From positions 1-23,375 of IMG/VR virus record IMGVR_UViG_3300025132_006407: a stretch of DNA of 23,375 nucleotides; one strand, given 5' to 3'. The translations under genes and the position numbers were made by a program. Shown piece by piece: positions 7,838-16,488 of this stretch (positions are counted from its first letter, which is position 1; each line of letters opens with the position of its first letter). Source of the stretch: a virus. The notes below the pieces were generated by a model. That model was not told the origin of the DNA, ran no database searches, and saw only the letters and a list, made by a program, of their open reading frames with translations.

Positions 7838-8619
7838 AATACCTCCCAGTTATCACAGTATAGGTCAGATGTATTGTGGTTTTTAGTATAACCAGTACCA
7901 AACCACTTCTTAGGTGCAATGATTCTCTTATCAGGGTTACGTGATAAGTAAGATCCCCACCAAGAGAATGATGAATTTGCAATGATAAAGTCAGAACACA
8001 AAGTCATCATACACAAGTCTGCAAGATTGTCACCACCTTCTGAGACAAGGAACCTGTCATCAGGGAACTCAGTGCTACACCATTGAGGATCATCAGAAAA
8101 AACAACCACTGTACGATCGTTATCAAACTTTGACAATGCAGCGTCATAATATTCTTTGGGGCAGGGTGGATGGTTATCACAGTTCTGTATATAGTCACCT
8201 CTACGAACATGTAATGCAATAGGATCTTTCAATGTATCCATCATCTCTTTACATGGTAAATGTATATCATTCTTGAACTCAAAATCTTGTCTTATATCTT
8301 CTTCTATATGCTCAAAATATTTCGTGCTTTGGAGATATGCATAAACGTTATGTCCATCAGGCATATTATCAAATAAGTTTTGATCAAAATGAAAATGTGC
8401 TTCCTGCACATATGGTCCGGGAATATGATTTATATTTGTAAGACCGGTGAGTTTGAATGCCTCAAATAATTGATGATCATTCCACTCATCATTGAAGTCA
8501 CTAGGAGGGATAGCAAAGTCATAATCTTTATGTGCTGCGATGCCTCGTAGTCCTGCATACTGGAACATCTGGTTACCCAGTCTGCCATGTCTGCCTAGAT
8601 GGTTGAATCCTATAGTCAT
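7834..8619 (-). CDS. GT11 alpha-1,2-fucosyltransferase-like
   Basis: A 261-residue GT11 enzyme with all main motifs: GRLGNQMFQYAGLRGIA (12-28), the donor-binding HVRRGDYIQN (137-146), VVVFSDDPQWC (171-181) and ANSSFSWWGSYLS (214-226). The length is a little below the family norm of 280-300. By family it transfers L-fucose from GDP-L-fucose, usually onto galactose. No GDP-fucose synthesis genes are in the window, but a GDP-mannose 3,5-epimerase-like gene is. GDP-L-galactose, which differs from GDP-L-fucose only by the 6-hydroxyl, may therefore be its donor (inference). ATGA-type overlap with the upstream GT2 gene. Confidence 0.92.
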   Translation of the reverse strand: MTIGFNHLGRHGRLGNQMFQYAGLRGIAAHKDYDFAIPPSDFNDEWNDHQLFEAFKLTGLTNINHIPGPYVQEAHFHFDQNLFDNMPDGHNVYAYLQSTKYFEHIEEDIRQDFEFKNDIHLPCKEMMDTLKDPIALHVRRGDYIQNCDNHPPCPKEYYDAALSKFDNDRTVVVFSDDPQWCSTEFPDDRFLVSEGGDNLADLCMMTLCSDFIIANSSFSWWGSYLSRNPDKRIIAPKKWFGTGYTKNHNTSDLYCDNWEVL

Positions 8620-9302
8620 GATGAGTGTTTCTGTTTCAAATATTCAATCTCCTTTGGTAGGAGGTGTTCATAAGTTCTCTGTGTTTGAGACTTATGTTCT
8701 CTGTTTGAGATGTGATAATCCTTTAGTATCACTGGGTCTCCGTGATATTTATACAGTCTAAAATACATATCACAGTCCATCAACATGGTCAATTCTTCAT
8801 CAAAGAACATGTCGATTCCTCGCTTTATTGCAAGGATGGATGGTGAACTCAAAGTGTTGACACCTTCCAATAACTTATCATTATAATATGGAATCTTTGG
8901 ATTGTAATGGGTCTGACCATCATCAACTGTGTGAGCATATCCTGTGACTGCCCACTTGACATCATCAGTGAATGCCTTGTCCAGTTCTGCTACAAGATTA
9001 CATGTCAAAATAAAATCATCAGAGAATAATACCTTTAGGATATCCCCATTCCCATGCTGTAATGCATGGTTAGTATTAGCAGAAATGTTGCCATACTTAT
9101 TTGTATTCTTAATGTAGTTGATCTCGAACAGATCTGCATACTCTTGGCATGCTTGTAGAACCTTATTAGATTTGCTATGATCTGATATCCAGACGTTGAA
9201 ATCTTTGTTGGTTTGTTGTGAGAGAGCATGAAAAATATCAAACAAATAATTTTGACATCTTGCATTACCATCATGAGTTGGAATACAAAAACTAACTCTC
9301 AT
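8616..9302 (-). CDS. GT2-family glycosyltransferase
   Basis: A compact 228-residue family-2 glycosyltransferase. It begins MRVSFCIPTHDGNARCQNYL, has WISDHSKSN (38-46), YGNISANTNHALQHGNGD (70-87), the metal motif LFSDDFIL (92-99) and an LMDCDMYFRLY segment near the acceptor region. It lacks membrane segments, so it would act on the cytoplasmic side. Donor specificity cannot be read from the sequence. The upstream GT10 gene ends 11 bases inside this gene, and the stop overlaps the next ATG, so translation is coupled on both sides. Confidence 0.85.
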   Translation of the reverse strand: MRVSFCIPTHDGNARCQNYLFDIFHALSQQTNKDFNVWISDHSKSNKVLQACQEYADLFEINYIKNTNKYGNISANTNHALQHGNGDILKVLFSDDFILTCNLVAELDKAFTDDVKWAVTGYAHTVDDGQTHYNPKIPYYNDKLLEGVNTLSSPSILAIKRGIDMFFDEELTMLMDCDMYFRLYKYHGDPVILKDYHISNREHKSQTQRTYEHLLPKEIEYLKQKHSS

Positions 9303-10104
9303 ATACTATAGCGTTTTCCTCAACATCAGCGATAATGGTTTTTGTCAATCGAGGAACTACATCATTCTCACCATAAAATTGCTTGGCAATCTCATAGTTC
9401 TTTTCAATAACTTCCTTTTTACTATGGTAGAAGTCTTCAGTTAGTTTGTCAAATATTTTCTTGAGTTCGCTGACATCACTAAATTTAATCACACCATCCA
9501 TGTCAAACCACTTGCCAAGATTAGGACAACCCCAGTATATTGGTATAGTTCTACTGGCAAAACAGTCTATGATCTTCTCTGTAAAATAATTATTTTGTCT
9601 TGAGTTCTCTACTGTGATATGATACAATGCATTCTCGAAAAAATCATTCCTTCTTTGATGAAATGGTGGTGACTTATGTGCATACACTTCCATACCATTT
9701 ACATCATCTATATCATCTAGCATATCCATAATAAGATTTCTAGTTTTGTGTCCAGTGGTCTGCAACTTAGAACTGGTAACGAATGTAATGTGTGGTTTCT
9801 TATCTATCTTGAGATCTTTGAAGTCTAACCATGAAGAACCCCACTCAAATAATTCTGCCTGTGGGTATTTCTCTAGTATTGATTTTGTAAATGTATAAAT
9901 TCGATTGAAGTTATGTGCATTTCTAAGGGCACCTTCATTCACAGATGGTGCTACTGCATATGGTTCTGCTAAAAATAATATTCTATAGTCTGCTTTCTTA
10001 TCAAATGTCAGATTGTCTATTGATATACTTACTCTTCTGTTACCTACATCCAATCCTTCTTCACCCCATGGATTCCACCACAGTTGGTTGATAGTTGCTT
10101 TCAT
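9292..10104 (-). CDS. GT10 alpha-1,3/4-fucosyltransferase-like
   Basis: A 270-residue protein with the GT10 catalytic signature in its C-terminal half: HITVENSRQNNYFTEKIIDC at 162-181 followed by IPIYWGCPN (187-195). These residues hold the GDP-sugar. The N-terminal half is a divergent acceptor domain. Family members transfer L-fucose onto N-acetylglucosamine or glucose. As with the GT11 enzyme, the donor here may be GDP-L-galactose, because no fucose pathway is seen; this is inference. The length is shorter than bacterial Lewis-type enzymes, which carry extra C-terminal repeats. The ATG overlaps the stop of the DUF5672 gene. Confidence 0.9.
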   Translation of the reverse strand: MKATINQLWWNPWGEEGLDVGNRRVSISIDNLTFDKKADYRILFLAEPYAVAPSVNEGALRNAHNFNRIYTFTKSILEKYPQAELFEWGSSWLDFKDLKIDKKPHITFVTSSKLQTTGHKTRNLIMDMLDDIDDVNGMEVYAHKSPPFHQRRNDFFENALYHITVENSRQNNYFTEKIIDCFASRTIPIYWGCPNLGKWFDMDGVIKFSDVSELKKIFDKLTEDFYHSKKEVIEKNYEIAKQFYGENDVVPRLTKTIIADVEENAIVYES

Positions 10105-10769
10105 CGTATCTCTTGAAAATGATAATGGAAACCAAAGGTCTCTTGTTCACTGTCAGGTAGAGTTTCTTCCCTAGAGAATTTACTCGCCACCGCGACGGGA
10201 GCATACACACATCCCTGTCCCTCAAAGATGTGTCGATTGTGGCAGCATATGTTCCCGTCCTCATTATATAGTCCGGCGTTCATATGTTTATAGAAATCTC
10301 CTTCGTTTACTTCCCAAGGGACGGTGACTTTACTGGGGACGTCGAGTAGACGCTTGGAGCGTAGGGAAAATCCTCCATTCCCGACTCGATGATTCTTTCC
10401 CCACGGGTCGAGGTAGGCATTTGGGTCATCCCTCCACGGTGCACCGATATAGTCGTAATCAAGAAATTTATTATCCCAAAGGTGAGGACGAATAACGTAG
10501 CCGTCCGGATGTATGAGAAGGCAGTGCGAGGTCCTGACGTGATTAGTAAGATTATAGATACAATAAAAATTAAAGTCATTGATTGATTGAATTGGATATA
10601 CTTCCTCATAGTCCACATTGGGATTCAAACCTTTCGGTCTTCCTTTACTACTAAGAAACTTAGCAGCACCCCATTGAATACCTTCACATGATTTGTTTAC
10701 TGCATACACAGCATCTTCGATGTCAAGGTCAGCGAGCATGACCAATGTAACTTCAGGAATTTTTTGCAT
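10101..10769 (-). CDS. DUF5672-family glycosyltransferase-like protein
   Basis: A 222-residue protein with the DUF5672 pattern: YEEVYPIQS (54-62), IHPDGYVIRPHLW (86-98), FLDYDYIGAPW (102-112) and VGNGGFSLRSKRLLD (129-143). The GNGGFSLRS motif is shared with several GT-A transferases and probably lies in the acceptor site; the family is regarded as glycosyltransferase-like with no defined product. The middle and 3' part of the gene (10,141-10,440) is about 50 percent G+C by hand count, while flanking genes are near 35 percent. That suggests a patch from another source. The ATG lies 17 bases inside the upstream gene. Confidence 0.8.
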   Translation of the reverse strand: MQKIPEVTLVMLADLDIEDAVYAVNKSCEGIQWGAAKFLSSKGRPKGLNPNVDYEEVYPIQSINDFNFYCIYNLTNHVRTSHCLLIHPDGYVIRPHLWDNKFLDYDYIGAPWRDDPNAYLDPWGKNHRVGNGGFSLRSKRLLDVPSKVTVPWEVNEGDFYKHMNAGLYNEDGNICCHNRHIFEGQGCVYAPVAVASKFSREETLPDSEQETFGFHYHFQEIR

Positions 10770-11679
10770 TCTTTACAGCACGGTTGAATACAGTATAAAG
10801 ATCAAGTAAGTTGTTGTCAATATTCTGTGCTTGTTCAAAGAGATGATTGTTATCAGACAGTAATGCTTTGGTACAGTCCATAAAATCATTTACCCATAAA
10901 ATAGGATAGTCTTTGTATAACTCTTGGAGATACTCTGACTTCTTCATTACGGGAACTCTTCCTAAGTATAACACTTCCCAGTTCCTATGGCAATCTACAC
11001 CATTTCCCTGTGGACATATCATAAACTTATGATCTAATATCTGCTGACAGTATAGATCGTAATGAACTCTTTCACCAATGGTGACATATTTTTTACCTGA
11101 GAACTTCTTTCTTACATTACCCCTCTCACTTATATTTGTATGCTCTGAGTGGTTTATGTATAATAATTTCTTAGGTTTCTGATCTCTCTTCAGAAGATAC
11201 TTCTTCATTATCCCTATACGATTATCACTTGGATGCAAGATCCTTTGAAGTCCATATGGGAATGGGTGTACCTTACCTCCGAAACCGATAGCATTTGTTC
11301 CATAAATTGCAACAACATTATCAGGTATCTTGGTATGGATATCCTCTGTGATAGGTGTGTCTTCTAAGTTAGTGAATATACAAAATTTCGTATCAGGATA
11401 GATCTTACAAGTTTCAAGGAGGTCATTAGTCTCCATCAAACCATCTATCCATTTCTGATCGCTCTCGGTGCTCGCCTTGAGTGGTCTATTATAAAGTCGT
11501 ATATTATCTATAAAAACTGTCAGGAACGGTTTACCGCCCTTCACTAGGTCACCGAACTCTGTATTGCATGGATCTGCCTGCTTCATGTAAGCACCTGCAA
11601 CGTTTCCTATACAACCAGACTGATCACCAAACGAGTAATCACAGTGATTAGATACTGCTACTCCTTCTATCAGATTCAT
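10753..11679 (-). CDS. exostosin/RXYLT1-like glycosyltransferase
   Basis: A 308-residue protein with a GT-B-like C-terminal half. The key motif is MICPQGNGVDCHRNWEVLYL (220-239) followed by GRVPVMKKS. This P-x-G-N-G-x-D-x-H-R-x-W-E pattern is typical of exostosin/RXYLT1-type transferases and of related proteins in large viruses and bacteria. Upstream, FPYGLQRI (140-147) and KKLLYINHSEHTN (170-182) fit the same fold. Substrates are not readable. There is no signal peptide or membrane helix, so it should be cytoplasmic. Its ATG overlaps the GT17 stop (ATGA). Confidence 0.7.
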   Translation of the reverse strand: MNLIEGVAVSNHCDYSFGDQSGCIGNVAGAYMKQADPCNTEFGDLVKGGKPFLTVFIDNIRLYNRPLKASTESDQKWIDGLMETNDLLETCKIYPDTKFCIFTNLEDTPITEDIHTKIPDNVVAIYGTNAIGFGGKVHPFPYGLQRILHPSDNRIGIMKKYLLKRDQKPKKLLYINHSEHTNISERGNVRKKFSGKKYVTIGERVHYDLYCQQILDHKFMICPQGNGVDCHRNWEVLYLGRVPVMKKSEYLQELYKDYPILWVNDFMDCTKALLSDNNHLFEQAQNIDNNLLDLYTVFNRAVKNAKNS

Positions 11680-12515
11680 TTGATGAACCTCGCTAGTTCT
11701 TCCTTATTCCTCTGAATATAGTTCGGGTATGAACTATCGATAGGTACCACAGTTGGTTTATACAAATAATCTCTGCCAAATGGGTCAACTCCTGCCTCGA
11801 TACGTTGTTCCATTGTATCTCTGAACTGAGATAAATTGTTCTCTTGGTGTTCATATGCATCCATCTTGGCACGTACAGTGTCAGCATCACCAAAGAAACT
11901 CCAATGCCATGATGCATTGTCAATCTTCCAAGAGTCTTGATGTGATTGCCTCAACTTATCTATACTCATTGTCTTGAGTGTCTTCATTGTGCACACTCTA
12001 GTTCCCATCCATTCCTTTTCACATAATAGATTCAGATAGTAATAGTATACAGGACCTTTCAATACATAATGATTCTCAGGTTTGAACCACTCATCTATAG
12101 CGAGCAGTGCATCTGGATTCGCTATCTCATCAGCGTCACTTGTTAGTATAAGATCATCATCCTTTGCCCTATCAAGTAATGCATATATTGCAGAGTCTTT
12201 ATGGAAGCATGCCCTTTGATAGTGTAATGGTAGTTGATATATGTTCTCCTCTTTCATGCTCCTGTGATAAGGAACACCTTCCCAATACTTTTCTAATGTT
12301 TCATTATCATCTATTGTGACATGATGAATGATTTTATCTTCCCACTTCTTGAAACGTTCTTTATTCTCTTGGTAGTATAATGGTTTAGGTTTACCAGTAA
12401 AAGTAATGTTTGCTTCATTGATTACAAAATAATCAACAACATCACCTAATATGTTGAGTCTGAGTTCTAGTAAATCAAGTTCATTATAAAAAGTGAACGT
12501 ATCAAATATGGTCAT
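11676..12515 (-). CDS. GT17-family glycosyltransferase
   Basis: A 279-residue GT17 protein (the family of beta-1,4-mannosyl-glycoprotein beta-1,4-N-acetylglucosaminyltransferase). Motifs are FDTFTFYNELDLLELRLNIL (4-23), INEANITFTGKPKPLYY (32-48), YQRACFHKDSAIYALL (99-114) and the acidic LTSDADEIANP (124-134). All are family hallmarks, and the length matches bacterial and viral members. GT17 enzymes are best known from eukaryotic glycoprotein processing; phage and bacterial members probably act on surface glycans. It overlaps the upstream oxygenase by 14 bases. Confidence 0.9.
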   Translation of the reverse strand: MTIFDTFTFYNELDLLELRLNILGDVVDYFVINEANITFTGKPKPLYYQENKERFKKWEDKIIHHVTIDDNETLEKYWEGVPYHRSMKEENIYQLPLHYQRACFHKDSAIYALLDRAKDDDLILTSDADEIANPDALLAIDEWFKPENHYVLKGPVYYYYLNLLCEKEWMGTRVCTMKTLKTMSIDKLRQSHQDSWKIDNASWHWSFFGDADTVRAKMDAYEHQENNLSQFRDTMEQRIEAGVDPFGRDYLYKPTVVPIDSSYPNYIQRNKEELARFIK

Positions 12516-13047
12516 AGTTAATGTTCAATGTCATTCTAATGTTTTTTGTCGGTGAAGAACTAGCATGATATGCATGAAGACCTTCAAAGATTACACACTT
12601 ACCTTTCTTTGGGGTTTCTCTATGTATGATCTTAGAATGATCATCTTCATCACAGAAAATAGTATCACCATCAGCATCATTGACATAATATAATGCCACG
12701 ATATGAGGGAACTGTTGATCTATATGAAAGTTATGTGGCAAACCAAAGTTGTCTGGTCGTGGCCAATGGAATGTAACGTGTGCCCTTATAATAGGGTGTG
12801 TATGCATTCTAATATACTTGCTGAAAAATGCAAGGTCATAATGTTTTACCACCTCATGCTGTGGCATACGATCTCTGATCAACGTGCATGAAAAATAAGG
12901 ATTCGTACCCTTCTGTAACTCATGTCCTATTTTATGAGCACAGTCTGGAAGATACCACCACGGTCCATTCGTTGCTGCCTTTTCAATTTTGTCTGCAATT
13001 TTCCTAGGAAATTGGACAGTATTCAAGAATAAATTTTCGTTGCTCAT
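12502..13047 (-). CDS. 2-oxoglutarate/Fe(II) dioxygenase
   Basis: A 181-residue protein unrelated in detail to the other oxygenase here. The iron triad is visible as FHID (His108, Asp110) and a distal histidine in LHAYHASS (His158 or His161), with Arg171 in NIRMTLNINY as the likely 2-oxoglutarate anchor. VALYYVNDADGDTIF (117-131) and PKKGKCVIFEG (146-156) are typical of small Phytanoyl/P4H-like domains. The substrate is unknown; a sugar or lipid is plausible from context. The frame begins with a GTG at 13,065, but I prefer the ATG at 13,047; both lie inside the 3' end of the upstream transferase gene. Confidence 0.83.
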   Translation of the reverse strand: MSNENLFLNTVQFPRKIADKIEKAATNGPWWYLPDCAHKIGHELQKGTNPYFSCTLIRDRMPQHEVVKHYDLAFFSKYIRMHTHPIIRAHVTFHWPRPDNFGLPHNFHIDQQFPHIVALYYVNDADGDTIFCDEDDHSKIIHRETPKKGKCVIFEGLHAYHASSSPTKNIRMTLNINYDHI

Positions 13048-13783
13048 CACTGTTAGTCCATTCACCTACGTTTATGTAGTTTTCAAGTGGCATCAAACTT
13101 ACTGTTACATCTGTGCCTAGAAGCATCTTATAATTTAGATGCTCACTCATACTTACATCAGTACAGTAGAAGGTGTCAATATTATTACTGCATAGAGCAG
13201 CAGCAATCCCAAAAGTTCCAACCCCAGAATTGGCAAGATGTTTTGCTGACAGTAACGTACCAAAATCTTCCGCCACACTTTTAGATTGTATTGTAACCTT
13301 TGGATTCTTTCTAAGTTCATCTAGTATAGGGTTGTGATTATCTCCTTCAGTAACTACTATCGCTTTATTAAATTCTTCAATGAGTGAAGTGTAAAAATAA
13401 AGAGGATTAGGGATATAATTACAAGGGTTAGAAATGTTTTTGTCAAAAATATCTCCACTCCTGATATGAATAACAATAGTATCATCAGATATTTCTGTTG
13501 TTGGAACGTCAAGTTGGGGACCGATCCATGTCTTACAAACCTGACGCATGTTTTCATAAATGATGTCCTCTTCGATATTGACTTCCTTATACGGACCCTC
13601 CCAGTAGAAGAACTTTGATCGTACTTCCTGACTATTCTGTCCAAACGATGTCTTGTGTTTTCTGATAATCTCATGATCGATAGATTCAAATGTTGATTGA
13701 GTTAGTGCTGCTGCCATCGTACCGACTGCACACTGTTGTATGTTATTTCCTAGTCTACCGTACCAGTGAGATATTGCAATCAT
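13004..13783 (-). CDS. fucosyltransferase-like GT-B glycosyltransferase
   Basis: A 259-residue protein with three motifs of the alpha-fucosyltransferase-like GT-B superfamily: GRLGNNIQQ (9-17), VIHIRSGDIF (104-113) and ANSGVGTFGIAAALCS (184-199). It is more distant from GT11 than the gene at 7,834 and lacks the SSFSWW motif, so it may belong to a separate family related to O-fucosyltransferases. The arginine in HIRSGD is the usual GDP-sugar contact. It is the second of three fucosyltransferase-like genes in the cluster. The ATG overlaps the FkbM stop (ATGA). Confidence 0.78.
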   Translation of the reverse strand: MIAISHWYGRLGNNIQQCAVGTMAAALTQSTFESIDHEIIRKHKTSFGQNSQEVRSKFFYWEGPYKEVNIEEDIIYENMRQVCKTWIGPQLDVPTTEISDDTIVIHIRSGDIFDKNISNPCNYIPNPLYFYTSLIEEFNKAIVVTEGDNHNPILDELRKNPKVTIQSKSVAEDFGTLLSAKHLANSGVGTFGIAAALCSNNIDTFYCTDVSMSEHLNYKMLLGTDVTVSLMPLENYINVGEWTNSDEQRKFILEYCPIS

Positions 13784-14424
13784 TTTATGAATAATGTTCT
13801 CGCTTCAGCATTATGTGATACAAATGGTCCCCATGTCATTTCATCTACAACTTCTGGATCTACCCACCAATCCTCGAATGGATTACCACCATTAGCAACA
13901 TCTCTTGCTACAATCTGGTAACCTAGATCATTCAATATTCTTCTTTGAATGTCCCTATACTCAGATCCATGAGCATACAAATCTGATTCAAATGTAATCA
14001 CAGAAAATCTATACTCATCCAATGGCAGATTCTCTAATGCCTTGAGAGTTATATTAGGTGGTTCACAATCTATAGAAACATAATCAAATCTTTTCTTTTT
14101 CCACCCTTTATTTTTTATCGCTTCTTTCCAATCAAATGTTGTGGCATCTGCAAGATGACAATCGTTTCCTCTTTGTATGACAAACTCACCTTGAAAACGT
14201 TCTTCTATTTCTACTGATATACCTTGCCAATTGAATTCAGATTCAAGTAACCATGTGTTATTGAATGCAGTAGGATGATTAGCACCTATCTCAAGATACC
14301 TTCCATTCTTTTTACCACCTAACATGGTCAAAACAAATAGATCTTGATATGCTTGAGAGTGATTCTCCTTTATGTTTACTGGATGAATAAGTTCATCCAG
14401 TTTTTCATCGTACCTTGTGTTCAT
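13780..14424 (-). CDS. FkbM-family SAM-dependent methyltransferase
   Basis: A 214-residue FkbM-type methyltransferase. SQAYQDLFVLTML (23-35) is the typical lead-in, GRYLEIGAN (41-49) is the S-adenosylmethionine-binding loop, VEIEE (71-75) is the acidic end of strand 2, and FDYVSIDCEPPNI (113-125) is motif IV. Family members O-methylate sugars or polyketides, so capping or decoration of the glycan is likely. The frame opens with a TTG at 14,445; I prefer the ATG at 14,424, which overlaps the epimerase gene by 20 bases. The C-terminus carries an EDWWVDPEVVDE segment seen in phage FkbM proteins. Confidence 0.88.
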   Translation of the reverse strand: MNTRYDEKLDELIHPVNIKENHSQAYQDLFVLTMLGGKKNGRYLEIGANHPTAFNNTWLLESEFNWQGISVEIEERFQGEFVIQRGNDCHLADATTFDWKEAIKNKGWKKKRFDYVSIDCEPPNITLKALENLPLDEYRFSVITFESDLYAHGSEYRDIQRRILNDLGYQIVARDVANGGNPFEDWWVDPEVVDEMTWGPFVSHNAEARTLFIK

Positions 14425-15325
14425 CAATCCAATCACTAAGTTCAATAGATGGCATGTAATTCAAAAGTTTTTTTGCTTTTGAGATATCAGCAAGAGTTTC
14501 TCTTGCCTCTGCCGGTCTAGGTGGTATAAATTTATAATCAGTGGAGATCATATTCGCCACTTGATTTACAGAATGATTAGTTCCTGTGCCAACATTTATA
14601 ATCTCACCACTTATATCACTTGCTCTTTCTGCTGCTGCTATATTTGCTCTGACTACATCTCTTACATGAGTGAAGTCTCTACGTTGTTCTCCATCACCTA
14701 CGATAGTAAGTGGTTCACCACGTTTCCATTGCTCTAAAAATAATCCCACAACAGGTGCATATTGTCCTACGAGTGGTTGCCTTTCACCATATACATTGAA
14801 GTATCTTAGATTGACTACATTCAAATCAAATAGATCTGAATACATCTTACACATATTCTCTGCTGCCACCTTTGATACTGAGTATGGATTCAAACAATCA
14901 GGTGTCATGTCCTCTCTAAGAGGTGGTTCATTTTTCAAACCATAGGATGATGATGTGGATGAGTTTACGAATGCCTTGACACCATGCTCACGGGCATACT
15001 GTAATAACATTGTTGTTCCTAATACATTTGTCCTTACACATCCAACTGGATTCTTCAATGCAATCTGTATTCTAGAATAGGCAGCAAGATGAAACACATA
15101 ATCAATCTTTGGCATTCCTTCATTGACACAGTTGAAAACCTGCTCCATAATTTGTGGATCAGAAATATCTGCCTTGACATTCCATGCCTCATCATTCCAG
15201 TAGAACTCTTCATTACATATTGAGGATTCATTATCCACAACAGTAACCTGATGTCCCATCTCTAATAGTTTGTCAACAAGGTGGGATCCTATGAATCCTG
15301 CACCTCCAGTAACGAGTGATCTCAT
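14405..15325 (-). CDS. NAD-dependent sugar-nucleotide epimerase/dehydratase (SDR)
   Basis: A 306-residue extended short-chain dehydrogenase. The NAD loop is TGGAGFIGSH (6-15), and the catalytic set is SSTSSSYG (122-129), Tyr148 and Lys152 in NPYSVSKVAAE. Family signatures NVYGERQPLVGQYAPVV and RRDFTHVRDVV are present. This looks like a UDP-glucose 4-epimerase-type enzyme (UDP-Glc/GlcNAc to Gal/GalNAc or the uronic acid forms), but the exact substrate cannot be told. It lies one base after the stop of the GDP-mannose epimerase-like gene and would supply donors for the GT2/GT7 and GT25 enzymes. Confidence 0.87.
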   Translation of the reverse strand: MRSLVTGGAGFIGSHLVDKLLEMGHQVTVVDNESSICNEEFYWNDEAWNVKADISDPQIMEQVFNCVNEGMPKIDYVFHLAAYSRIQIALKNPVGCVRTNVLGTTMLLQYAREHGVKAFVNSSTSSSYGLKNEPPLREDMTPDCLNPYSVSKVAAENMCKMYSDLFDLNVVNLRYFNVYGERQPLVGQYAPVVGLFLEQWKRGEPLTIVGDGEQRRDFTHVRDVVRANIAAAERASDISGEIINVGTGTNHSVNQVANMISTDYKFIPPRPAEARETLADISKAKKLLNYMPSIELSDWIDEHKVR

Positions 15326-15326
15326 A

Positions 15327-16451
15327 CTAACCTGATGCTAATAAATCGTATTCTTTGTTTTCAAGAGTAGCAGATGATATACTTTCCTTACATATCTGCT
15401 GACTGATCCAATTATAGGTCTTTCTGATTCCTTCTTCAAGTGTTTGTGTGTAATCCCAACCAAGTTCTTTTCTGATAAGATCATTGTTTGAGTTACGTCC
15501 ACGAACACCAAGAGGACCATCAATATGATCTCTACCTATGGACTTGCCTGCTACTTTTGCTGCTATTCTTACTAACTCATTAATAGTAACCATTTCTTCT
15601 GAACCTATATTCACAGGTCCTTTGAAGTCTGATTGCATCAATCTCCATGTTGCCTCAATGCATTCATCAATGAATAGGAATGATCGAGTTTGTTCGCCAT
15701 CTCCCCATACTTCGATAGTATCGGCGAGACCTGCATTTGCAACCTTCCTACAAATTGCTGCGGGTGCCTTTTCGCGTCCACCTTTCCAAGTTCCTTCAGG
15801 ACCGAAAATGTTGTGGTAACGAGCAACACAAACAGGCATGCCATAGTTACGACTGTACGTAAGATATAGTCTTTCTGAAAATAATTTTTCCCATCCATAT
15901 TCTGAATCCGGTGCTGCAGGGTATGCTGATTCTTCACGACAATCTGGATTGTCAGGATCTAATTGATTGTACTCAGGGTACATACATGCTGAACTAGAAT
16001 AGAAGATCTTAGTGATCCAATCTAGGCATGGTCTGTTACATTCACTCCATCCTTCTGACCCATCAAAGGTTTCATTCAACTTCTGCTGTGCATCTAATAA
16101 GTTTAGATTTATACTTGCAGAGTTCTGCATGATGTCAGCATCATTCTCACCTGTAAAGATAAATCCTGCACCACCCATGTCAGCAGCAAACTGATATATT
16201 TCATGAAATGGTTCGATGTATCTGTAAGGAACAGACTCATAGAAGTTTCCTTGTTCTCCTTTATACTGTATGACTCTTTCAACAAAACTTTTATCTCTCA
16301 AGTCTCCTTGAATAAACTCGTCTGCTTCTGTATCAGAAAACTCTGGATACTTGAGGTCTACACCTCTTACCCAGTAACCTTCTTTCTTGAGTCTCTTGAC
16401 CATGTGACTTCCAATGAAACCACCGGCACCTAATACTAATGCTGTTTTCAT
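15327..16451 (-). CDS. GDP-mannose 3,5-epimerase-like enzyme
   Basis: A 374-residue extended SDR that closely follows plant GDP-mannose 3,5-epimerase. Motifs are LGAGGFIGSH (7-16), FAADMGGAGFI (88-98), FYSSSACMYPE (150-160, with Cys156), EYGWEKL (184-190, Tyr185 and Lys189), FGPEGTWKGGREKAPAAICR (216-235, Lys223), WGDGEQTRSFLFIDECIE (249-266) and NIGSEEMVTINEL (281-293). The cysteine-lysine acid/base pair of the family is kept. The reaction makes GDP-L-galactose (and GDP-L-gulose) from GDP-mannose. About 20 C-terminal residues look like an extension. The ATG has AAGG five to six bases upstream and follows the only sizeable gap (54 bases) in the sugar cluster. Confidence 0.88.
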   Translation of the reverse strand: MKTALVLGAGGFIGSHMVKRLKKEGYWVRGVDLKYPEFSDTEADEFIQGDLRDKSFVERVIQYKGEQGNFYESVPYRYIEPFHEIYQFAADMGGAGFIFTGENDADIMQNSASINLNLLDAQQKLNETFDGSEGWSECNRPCLDWITKIFYSSSACMYPEYNQLDPDNPDCREESAYPAAPDSEYGWEKLFSERLYLTYSRNYGMPVCVARYHNIFGPEGTWKGGREKAPAAICRKVANAGLADTIEVWGDGEQTRSFLFIDECIEATWRLMQSDFKGPVNIGSEEMVTINELVRIAAKVAGKSIGRDHIDGPLGVRGRNSNNDLIRKELGWDYTQTLEEGIRKTYNWISQQICKESISSATLENKEYDLLASG

Positions 16452-16488
16452 AAAAACCTTAATGAGGATTTTTTTGGCGGAAAATTTT

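Noticed and set aside
8746-8753. Exact TATAAATA late consensus on the minus strand
   Set aside because: It encodes part of LYKYH inside the GT2 gene and is about 130 bases from the next start, so it is most likely a chance match in coding sequence.
10307-10618. 103-codon minus-strand frame inside the DUF5672 gene
   Set aside because: An alternative frame of a gene with clear family motifs. It looks hydrophobic only because of the base composition there, and it has no start signal.
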